From Alphaproteobacteria bacterium (lineage in GTDB: Bacteria > Pseudomonadota > Alphaproteobacteria > Rickettsiales > JAFLCR01), in assembly GCA_017302755.1 (NCBI GenBank), contig JAFLCR010000069.1:1-10051 (forward strand): a DNA stretch of 10,051 nucleotides, given 5' to 3'. The notes below the pieces were generated by a model. The model made no database searches. It had not been told where the DNA came from and saw only the letters and a list, made by a program, of their open reading frames with translations. This document shows positions 1 through 4,992 of this stretch, piece by piece. The translations under genes and the position numbers were made by a program. The number at the start of each line of letters is the position of its first letter. Within the stretch, counting starts at the first letter, position 1.

Positions 1-935
1 GTGGAGGCGGCAAGCTGATCGCACGCGGAGGCAACGCTCTGGGAGTTGGCAAGCTCGCGGGACGAGGCTTTCACCGCCTCAACCACGCATACATTAGCCG
101 CCGCCGCCATGTCTGAAAGCGAGGAAGCCTCCATTTTCAGCGCATCGCTATGTTTCAGCAGCACATTGGTGACGCTGCCCGTGCTTTGCTGCAATGTCTG
201 GGAAAGCGTCGCCAGCATCTGGGCTTGCTGCACCTGCTTTTCCGCGTTCTTCTGCTCGATAAGCTTTGCCTGCGACTCTTGAAGATGGGCAACCAGCTCG
301 GTCTGCATTCTCTGGAACGCCCGCAGCAGCGCCACGAACTCGCTGCTGCCGCTCAGGGTGATCTTATTATCGAATTTTCCTCTGCTGATCGCCTCCGAAA
401 GCAGAACGCATTGGCGTATGGGCCGCGTCATGGAAAGAAAGAGAAAAATCGCGCCGCCCAACACCATCACCATCATGCCGCCGCCGGCAATGAGCAGCAT
501 GGTGCGGGTCTGGTCCACCGCGGATTTCAGGGCGATCACATGATCGTACGCGGCGGAAAATTCACTCTCGACCAAGAGATCAATCGTCGTTTCCATGTCG
601 GCCGCACCCGCTTGCGGCGCGGACTGAAGCATTTGCTTGATCTTTTCGACATGCTTCAGCGAATCCTTGCTGACCAGGCGCTCCTCCACCACGGCGATGC
701 TTTCTCCCAAAGCCTCGAGCGCCGCCTTTTTGCCTTCCTCGCTATCGGCCTTCCGGAACTTCTCATACTGTGACAGCGCATCCCGCGCGTAATTGCTCGA
801 CATCAGCGGCTTATCGTAAATCGCCTGAATGCTGCCGGAAGCCTGGAGCATGGCCAGATCCGCATAGGCAAGCACGCCCGCCGCGCAGGCAAGCACCAAA
901 GCAAACGTTGCCGCGAGCTTGAGCTTAATCGACAC
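1..935 (-). CDS. Methyl-accepting chemotaxis protein, N-terminal part (3' end beyond the left edge)
   Basis: Reading leftward from a GTG at 935, the frame stays open for 311 codons to the window edge. The order is a first membrane helix (about residues 7-25), a helical periplasmic region (26-146) with an 'IYDKPLMSSNYARDA' segment typical of four-helix-bundle ligand-binding domains, a second membrane helix (147-168), a HAMP domain starting at 'TRPIRQ' (169-219), then a long cytoplasmic helix whose end, 'SVASACDQLAAS', resembles the start of the methyl-accepting signalling domain. The kinase-coupling tip is outside the window. Such proteins are inner-membrane receptors that control CheA through CheW. 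GTG is the most upstream start, since the cupredoxin stop lies 3 bases before it. An AAGGTG ribosome site sits inside the last cupredoxin codons, so translation is probably coupled. The ligand is unknown; context suggests a redox, copper or peroxide cue. Family confidence is high, start confidence moderate. Confidence 0.88.
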   Translation of the reverse strand, partial: MSIKLKLAATFALVLACAAGVLAYADLAMLQASGSIQAIYDKPLMSSNYARDALSQYEKFRKADSEEGKKAALEALGESIAVVEERLVSKDSLKHVEKIKQMLQSAPQAGAADMETTIDLLVESEFSAAYDHVIALKSAVDQTRTMLLIAGGGMMVMVLGGAIFLFLSMTRPIRQCVLLSEAISRGKFDNKITLSGSSEFVALLRAFQRMQTELVAHLQESQAKLIEQKNAEKQVQQAQMLATLSQTLQQSTGSVTNVLLKHSDALKMEASSLSDMAAAANVCVVEAVKASSRELANSQSVASACDQLAAS

Positions 936-938
936 AGC

Positions 939-1256
939 CTACTGCACCTTGACCACAAGCTTCATCTTAGGGTGTATGGCGCATTGCACCTTGGCTTCAC
1001 CCGGAGTCTTGAAGGTAATAGGATTCTTGCTTCCCGGATCCTGCTTGGGAATCTCGAACTCGTTGCCGGAAGACTTTGAGTAAAGATTGTGCGCAATCGC
1101 GTCATCATTGGAGAAGGTGATCGTATCCCCGGCCTTCACCGTGATCTCGCTCTGGGAAAACTGCTTATCCTTCTGGGTCACCGTATGGTCGGCCGCGAAA
1201 GCCATGCCGGCGGAGGAAACCAGAACCGCGGCAAGGGCATATTTTACGTTAAACAT
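939..1256 (-). CDS. Small periplasmic cupredoxin with amicyanin-type copper loop
   Basis: The 105-residue product is a blue-copper electron carrier. A signal peptide ends near 'AGMAFA' (cleavage around residue 21), leaving one cupredoxin domain of about 84 residues. Type 1 copper ligands are visible: His56 in 'AIAHN', then Cys92, His95 and Met98 in 'CAIHPKM'. The Cys-x-x-His-x-x-Met spacing is the short loop of amicyanin, not the longer plastocyanin or pseudoazurin loop. It follows the di-heme peroxidase gene by 19 bases, with a GGAG ribosome site 7 bases before the ATG, and precedes the chemoreceptor by 3 bases. It is therefore the middle gene of a probable operon and a plausible electron donor to, or partner of, the peroxidase. 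The cupredoxin assignment is firm. Amicyanin function is not claimed, because no methylamine dehydrogenase genes are in view. Confidence 0.93.
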   Translation of the reverse strand: MFNVKYALAAVLVSSAGMAFAADHTVTQKDKQFSQSEITVKAGDTITFSNDDAIAHNLYSKSSGNEFEIPKQDPGSKNPITFKTPGEAKVQCAIHPKMKLVVKVQ

Positions 1257-1275
1257 TGGAATGCTCCAACAAGGG

Positions 1276-2301
1276 TTATTGAGGCAGTATGGGAAGGGTG
1301 ACGGGCGCGTCCACGCTGGTCAACGTCTTCATGAATGCCACAAGGCTCTTTTTCTCCTCCGGTGTCAACCCGAGCGGGGTGATGATGTCCGAAAGGCTGG
1401 GGCGCTTCACGAAGCCTTTGTCGTAATGGTCGACAACCTCTTCAAGCGTTTTGACGGAGCCATCGTGCATGTATGGCGCGCGCTGATCGATATTGCGCAA
1501 GCCCACGGTCTTGAAGGCGTGCTTCATTTTCGCAAGATCGAGATGCGCGCCGCGGCCAACATCCTTACTGGGCAGGCCGATGTCATGGAAACTGCCGTCA
1601 CTGAACCGCCAGCTGGAATGGCAGGAAGCGCATTTAGCCTTGGTGTTGAACAGCTCGAACCCCTGCTTCGCTTCCGCGGAAATCGCCTTCTCGTCTCCCT
1701 TGATCCAGCGGTCGAAGGGCGCCTCGCCGGAAACGATGGTGCGCTCGAACGTCGCGATCGCCTTTCCGATGTTTTCCTTGGTGATCGGCTCCTTCTCGCC
1801 GGGGAACGCCGCCTCGAAGAGCGGCCTGTAGCCCTTGATGGACTTCAGGATGCCAACCGCGCTGTCCAGCTTCATGTTCATTTCGCCCTCGGCCTCAATC
1901 GGCCCCAGCGCCTGGGCTTCCAGGCTATCCGCCCGCCCGTCCCAGAAATAGAGTTCGTCCCACGCCAGGTTCAGCACCGTGGGATCCTTGCGGCCTAACA
2001 CTTTGTGGAAATCGCCCACCCCTTTTTCGTGCCATTCCCCCCACGAAAAACTGGGATTGTGGCACGTCGCGCAGGACATGACCCCCGACCGGGACAGGCG
2101 CGGATCAAAAAAAAGCGCCTTTCCAAGCGTTGCCTTGGCTTGAGAGTAGGGGTTCTCCTTGGGATGCGGAATATCCTTGGGGCGCTTATACTGCGCCTTC
2201 AGCTTGGGAAGATCGATCTTCTTCGCTTCCTCCGCCGCCGTCGCGGCAAAACATAAGCTCACGGCCAGAACAAAAGCGCCTATCGGCTTCATGAAAGTCA
2301 T
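1276..2301 (-). CDS. Di-heme cytochrome c peroxidase / MauG-family protein
   Basis: This 341-residue periplasmic protein has an N-terminal signal peptide (about residues 1-23, ending 'AATAA') and two c-type heme sites: CATCH at 77-81 and CASCH at 224-228. Between them is the family motif 'FWDGRADSLEAQALGPI' (119-135). The C-terminal half has 'APYMHDGS' (275-282), whose Met278 sits where bacterial peroxidases place a heme-ligating Met and MauG has Tyr. Length and layout match bacterial CcpA-type enzymes, which reduce hydrogen peroxide to water with electrons from cytochrome c or a cupredoxin; the Met favours peroxidase over MauG-like cofactor maturation. An AGGG about 12 bases upstream supports the ATG at 2301. 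An in-frame ATG three codons later (2292) is a less likely alternative. It is the first gene of the leftward unit, with the cupredoxin next. Family is certain; exact substrate is inferred. Confidence 0.95.
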   Translation of the reverse strand: MTFMKPIGAFVLAVSLCFAATAAEEAKKIDLPKLKAQYKRPKDIPHPKENPYSQAKATLGKALFFDPRLSRSGVMSCATCHNPSFSWGEWHEKGVGDFHKVLGRKDPTVLNLAWDELYFWDGRADSLEAQALGPIEAEGEMNMKLDSAVGILKSIKGYRPLFEAAFPGEKEPITKENIGKAIATFERTIVSGEAPFDRWIKGDEKAISAEAKQGFELFNTKAKCASCHSSWRFSDGSFHDIGLPSKDVGRGAHLDLAKMKHAFKTVGLRNIDQRAPYMHDGSVKTLEEVVDHYDKGFVKRPSLSDIITPLGLTPEEKKSLVAFMKTLTSVDAPVTLPILPQ

Positions 2302-2496
2302 AGATACGGCATTCCCTGTTGATGCGCGCTAGGCGCGCTATTATTAGCTTTATGAGGCTAAGCCAGATGTGTAAAAAAAAGTCTAATATCCGGTTTTATA
2401 ATAATAAATGGAATGATACCAATTCGCATTGGCGGGTGATTTTCAGGGGTGCTCAGCCATTCTGATTATGGTAGGCATAAGAAAATTTGAGGATGT
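2302..2496. promoter_or_regulatory. Divergent promoter region between the peroxidase operon and the second cupredoxin
   Basis: This 195-base gap separates the leftward peroxidase operon from the rightward cupredoxin and must carry promoters for both. It is clearly AT-richer than the genes, with A-runs and a TAATAATAAAT stretch around 2396-2409. Near the peroxidase start lies GCGCGC-TAG-GCGCGC (2324-2338), which can form a 6-bp stem and, read on the minus strand, is also a direct repeat of AGCGCGC. Farther right is the inverted repeat CCAAT-TCGC-ATTGG (2419-2432). No convincing -35/-10 pair and no FNR-type TTGAT-N4-ATCAA site could be placed by eye. Confidence 0.6.
2415..2433. promoter_or_regulatory. 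Fur-box-like inverted repeat (candidate operator)
   Basis: The 19 bases GATACCAATTCGCATTGGC contain a perfect CCAAT/ATTGG inverted repeat around a 4-base centre. They match a GATAATGATTCGCATTATC-type Fur box at about 14 of 19 positions, and the differences are symmetric (CC opposite GG). The site lies in the divergent promoter region, 64 bases before the cupredoxin start. Regulator identity is a guess; it may bind another repressor or only form a hairpin. Confidence 0.25.
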
Positions 2497-2985
2497 ATGA
2501 AACCAACGCTTGCCATTATTTTTTTATGCCTCGCCTCCCTGCCCCTCCAGGCAAAAGAGCATTTCATTCAGGTAGTCAGCGACTATAAGAACATGCGCAT
2601 GGTGTTCGAGCCGCCGAGCCTCAGCATCAAAAAAGGCGACAAGGTGACCTGGGTAAACCAGGCGGACGAAAGCCATAATATGGTGACGTATCCGGACGGG
2701 TTTCCCAAGGGCGCGCAAGGTTTCGTCAGCCCCTACCTGGAAAAGAAAGGGGAGAAGTGGTCTCACACATTCACCAATGAAGGAACCTACCAATACCATT
2801 GCATTCCCCATGTCATGATGGGCATGCGCGGCACGGTGACCGTAGAAAAACCAACTCCGCCGGGCGGTTTCCACAAACCTACCGTGGCGGAGAGCAAAAC
2901 CTATCGCGATATGATGCTGAAATTCTTCGATGAAGAGGATTTCAAACACATGCCGGCCTATGTGTCCGAGCGCCTGAAAAAATAG
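2497..2985 (+). CDS. Secreted cupredoxin with pseudoazurin/plastocyanin-type copper loop and C-terminal extension
   Basis: The 162-residue product begins with a signal peptide (hydrophobic core 'LAIIFLCLASLPL', cleavage near 'LQA' at about 19). The cupredoxin domain spans about 22-117. Copper ligands are His60 in 'ESHNM', then Cys102 and His105 in 'CIPHVMMGM', with Met110 matching the pseudoazurin Cys-x-x-His-x4-Met spacing. A tail of roughly 45 residues after the domain ('KPTPPGGFHKP' onward) is not part of a minimal cupredoxin; it is charged, probably helical, and unrecognised. The start is set by GAGG at 2489-2492, only 4 bases before the ATG, which is short. The gene is transcribed divergently from the peroxidase operon and probably acts in the same periplasmic redox circuit, as electron carrier or copper-binding protein. 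Family is firm; physiological partner is unknown. Confidence 0.93.
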   Translation: MKPTLAIIFLCLASLPLQAKEHFIQVVSDYKNMRMVFEPPSLSIKKGDKVTWVNQADESHNMVTYPDGFPKGAQGFVSPYLEKKGEKWSHTFTNEGTYQYHCIPHVMMGMRGTVTVEKPTPPGGFHKPTVAESKTYRDMMLKFFDEEDFKHMPAYVSERLKK

Positions 2986-3114
2986 ACCCCGACAGCAGAC
3001 TGCGCCTACGGGGATTTAGATGCCCGAAGGTTGATTGCGATCAAAGCCGGACGCGAGACTTGGTTTAAAAAGGAAAATGGCTACAGCCCGCCTAAACTCA
3101 AAAGGAGACTCGCC

Positions 3115-3360
3115 ATGAAAAAGACGCTTATGCTTTCCGCCATCGCCCTGCTGGCGCTTTCCGCCTGCGCTGAACTGAGCCCCGAGGATAAATCGTCCAT
3201 CGCTTCCGCCTCCGCGTCGGCCAATGCCGCAAGGGAGGAAGCCGCCCGCGCCGCCGAAGAGGCCCGCCTCGCCCGCGAGGATGCCCAGAAAGCCGCCGAA
3301 GCCGCCCGCCTGGCGAGTGAGAAGGCCGACCGCATCTTCCGCAAGGGCCAGAACAAGTAA
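3115..3360 (+). CDS. Small alanine-rich outer-membrane lipoprotein, Lpp/OprI-like
   Basis: This 81-residue protein starts at an ATG preceded by AAGGAG with 7-base spacing. That start yields a clean lipoprotein signal, 'MKKTLMLSAIALLALSAC', with lipobox Leu-Ser-Ala-Cys and lipidation at Cys18. A longer frame reaching a TTG at 3031 adds a hydrophilic leader and is rejected. Residues 36-75 are an Ala/Glu/Arg-rich coiled coil with Ala at heptad-like spacing ('AAREEAARAAEEARLARED'), as in the alanine zippers of Lpp and OprI murein lipoproteins. The C-terminus ends in Lys, as in Lpp, where that residue is cross-linked to peptidoglycan by L,D-transpeptidases. A YkuD L,D-transpeptidase gene lies convergently just downstream. 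Similarity is by composition and layout rather than a detailed motif, and cross-linking is inferred. Confidence 0.85.
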   Translation: MKKTLMLSAIALLALSACAELSPEDKSSIASASASANAAREEAARAAEEARLAREDAQKAAEAARLASEKADRIFRKGQNK

Positions 3361-3374
3361 GCACGCTCCTGCAA

Positions 3375-3403
3375 ATGCGCCGTGCGGCCGCCGCACGGCG
3401 CAT
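3375..3403. terminator. Perfect 13-bp hairpin between convergent genes (bidirectional terminator)
   Basis: ATGCGCCGTGCGG (3375-3387) pairs perfectly with CCGCACGGCGCAT (3391-3403) around a 3-base CCG loop. It lies in the 48-base gap between the lipoprotein stop and the transpeptidase stop, which face each other, so it can serve both. Neither side has a strong T-run, so intrinsic termination may be weak or Rho-assisted. Confidence 0.75.
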
Positions 3404-3408
3404 CGTTC

Positions 3409-4311
3409 TCAGGGAATACGCGCCGCCACGACCTCGGGAATGCCGCTGCGTTTCGCCACCGCCTCCTCCACCGCATACCAGTTGACGTCCGCGGCCTGCC
3501 CTGCTTCCCGCGCCACGGCATCGTAAACTTCGGGAATGCTGAGCGGCGCGGGGCGCTGATAATCGGCGATGTCGTCCGCCTGTTCCTGAGTCGGCGTCAC
3601 TTCGAGATAGAGGGTATCGCCCCTCCACCCCAGCTTGAAGGGCGCGTCGATGACCGTCACCTTTGTCCCTTCCTTCACGGCTTTAAACAACACGGCGATA
3701 TCCTCCGGGTAAAGCCGGATGCAGCCATGGCTCGACCGCTTGCCGATACCGTAAGGCCGGTTCGTGCCGTGGACGACAAAACTCGGCCATCCCAGGTTCA
3801 TGGCATAATCGCCAAGCGGGTTATCCGGCCCCGCCGGAACGGACTCCGGCAGCTCCGGATGCTCGGCGCGGATCGAGGCCGGCGGCACCCAAACCGGACG
3901 CGCGCGCTTGCGGACGATGTTGGTCACCCCCGTCGGCGTCCGCCATCCCTCGCTGCCAATGCCGATGGGAAAGCTCAACACCTGCGCGTCGTTTTGAAAA
4001 TAAAAAAGCCTCAGCTCCGAAAGATTGATGACGATCCCCTCCCTCGGCGACGGCAAAACGTGCTCTGTGGGAAGCACCAGCTCCGTACCCGTCTCCGGCA
4101 TCCAGGGATCGACGCCGGGATTGGCCGCCAGCACCTCGACAATGCCGAGATCGAAACGGCGGGCCACGTCGTAGAGCGTATCCTCCGGCACGGTGACATA
4201 GCTTGCCCCGCTCCCGGCCAGGTCATCCTCCACAGGAAGCGCTTCCGCCAACGCGGCGGTAGGCCAGAACAGGACAGCAATCAAAAAACCTATACCAAAC
4301 CGCATCTTCAT
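3409..4311 (-). CDS. L,D-transpeptidase (LysM + YkuD domains), ErfK/YbiS-like
   Basis: The 300-residue periplasmic enzyme has a signal peptide (cleavage after 'AALA', about residue 22), a LysM-like peptidoglycan-binding segment (about 38-83, 'YVTVPEDTLYDVARRFDL'), and a YkuD catalytic domain (about 92-222). The active-site signature is complete: His181 in 'VVHGTN', then 'SSHGCIRL' with His195, catalytic Cys197 and Arg199. A C-terminal tail (about 223-300) follows and looks poorly ordered. The family makes 3-3 cross-links in peptidoglycan, attaches lipoproteins to it, or both. The convergent Lpp-like lipoprotein next door is a possible substrate. ATG codons lie at 4311 and 4305. The weak GGGA site is 2 bases from the first and 8 from the second, so 4305 is a serious alternative start, costing two residues. 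Domain calls are firm; which reaction it performs is not decided by sequence. Confidence 0.94.
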   Translation of the reverse strand: MKMRFGIGFLIAVLFWPTAALAEALPVEDDLAGSGASYVTVPEDTLYDVARRFDLGIVEVLAANPGVDPWMPETGTELVLPTEHVLPSPREGIVINLSELRLFYFQNDAQVLSFPIGIGSEGWRTPTGVTNIVRKRARPVWVPPASIRAEHPELPESVPAGPDNPLGDYAMNLGWPSFVVHGTNRPYGIGKRSSHGCIRLYPEDIAVLFKAVKEGTKVTVIDAPFKLGWRGDTLYLEVTPTQEQADDIADYQRPAPLSIPEVYDAVAREAGQAADVNWYAVEEAVAKRSGIPEVVAARIP

Positions 4312-4373
4312 TTTCCCGAGCGGGTTTGACCGCCATCAAAGCGAAGCGTCGCAACCCTGCTTATACATACATC

Positions 4374-4391
4374 ATGCCCGAAAGCGGGCAT
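4374..4391 (+). promoter_or_regulatory. Small hairpin in the hsp20 leader
   Basis: ATGCCCG and CGGGCAT form a perfect 7-bp stem around an AAAG loop, 19 bases before the AAGGAG ribosome site (4411-4416) of the heat-shock gene. Rhizobial hsp20 genes often carry ROSE thermometers, but this hairpin does not cover the ribosome site and no CTCCTT-like anti-Shine-Dalgarno is visible, so a thermometer is not supported. No clear sigma-32 promoter (CTTGAA with CCCCAT) was found upstream. Confidence 0.35.
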
Positions 4392-4423
4392 ATCAAATAT
4401 CAACCCCACCAAGGAGTACGATC

Positions 4424-4912
4424 ATGACTGTGCGCGACCTGCTTCATATCGGTAAATCCCCTGTCACGGTGTCGAAAGGGGCCAATCCCATCCGCGGTTT
4501 TCAGGATGAAATGAATAAGCTTTTCGCTGATTTCTTTGGCGACATGTCCCTGCCCTCCCTCTGGAAAAACACCGAGATGAGCCCGGCGCTCGACGTGTCG
4601 GAGAACGACAAGGAATATAAAATCACCGCCGAGCTTCCCGGCATGGACATCAAGGATGTCCAGATCAGCGTCGCCGACGGCTACGTCACCATCAAAGGCG
4701 AGAAGAAAGAAGAGAAGAAGGAAGAAAAGGAAGGCTATGTTCGCCAGGAGCGCAGCTACGGCTCGTTCCAGCGCGTGGTGGCGCTTCCCGAAACCGCCAA
4801 TCTCGAGAAGGCCGAAGCCTCGATCGCCAAGGGCGTGCTTTCCATCGCCATTCCCAAGAAGGCGGGCGCTCAATCCAAGGAGCGCAAACTGGAGATCAAG
4901 CAAGCCGCCTAA
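4424..4912 (+). CDS. Small heat-shock protein, Hsp20/alpha-crystallin family
   Basis: The 162-residue cytoplasmic chaperone has a typical variable N-terminal arm (1-50, with 'FQDEMNKLFADFF'), an alpha-crystallin domain (about 52-147), and a short tail. Family marks include 'PALDVSENDKEYKITAELPG' (54-73), the Gly-Val-Leu motif in 'GVLSIAIPK' (137-145), and a terminal 'LEI' (156-158) that fits the I/L-x-I/L tail motif used in oligomer assembly. A very charged Lys/Glu run (94-103) lies in the middle loop of the domain. These proteins hold unfolding proteins for refolding by DnaK or ClpB. AAGGAG sits 7 bases before the ATG, fixing the start. The gene stands alone, divergent from the L,D-transpeptidase and convergent with the RTX gene. 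Heat control is expected for the family, but no clear promoter was seen. Confidence 0.96.
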   Translation: MTVRDLLHIGKSPVTVSKGANPIRGFQDEMNKLFADFFGDMSLPSLWKNTEMSPALDVSENDKEYKITAELPGMDIKDVQISVADGYVTIKGEKKEEKKEEKEGYVRQERSYGSFQRVVALPETANLEKAEASIAKGVLSIAIPKKAGAQSKERKLEIKQAA

Positions 4913-4931
4913 CCATGTGAGAACGCACTGC

Positions 4932-4960
4932 GAACGCAGGGAGACAGCCTCCCTGCGTTC
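4932..4960. terminator. 12-bp hairpin between hsp20 and the RTX gene (bidirectional terminator)
   Basis: GAACGCAGGGAG (4932-4943) pairs perfectly with CTCCCTGCGTTC (4949-4960) around a 5-base ACAGC loop. It lies 20 bases after the hsp20 stop and 33 bases before the end of the convergent RTX gene. GAGAACGCA at 4919-4927 repeats the outer part of the left arm and could pair with TGCGTTCTC (4954-4962) in a competing fold. No T-run follows on either side. Confidence 0.75.
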
Positions 4961-4992
4961 TCAAGCGTAGATAGGCTATCTCTAAACCGTTC

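Noticed and set aside
150..773. 207-codon plus-strand frame at the left edge
   Set aside because: It lies opposite a chemoreceptor with clear membrane helices and HAMP. The predicted product is His/Arg/Leu-rich with no domain.
1087..1998. 303-codon plus-strand frame over the peroxidase and cupredoxin genes
   Set aside because: It is the antisense shadow of two genes with intact heme and copper motifs; the product is low-complexity and Arg-rich.
2987..3013. CCCCG...CGGGG hairpin after the second cupredoxin as a terminator
   Set aside because: Only 5 pairs close a 17-base loop and no T-run follows, so it is too weak to call.
3031..3114. Upstream TTG start for the lipoprotein
   Set aside because: It would put a hydrophilic 28-residue leader before the lipoprotein signal and ignore the AAGGAG site 7 bases before the ATG at 3115.
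3382..4329. 315-codon plus-strand frame opposite the L,D-transpeptidase
   Set aside because: The minus-strand gene has a signal peptide, LysM segment and complete YkuD active site; this frame is a shadow.
4374..4423. ROSE-type or fourU RNA thermometer in the hsp20 leader
   Set aside because: The visible hairpin does not enclose the AAGGAG site, and no complementary CTCCTT or TTTT segment pairs with it.
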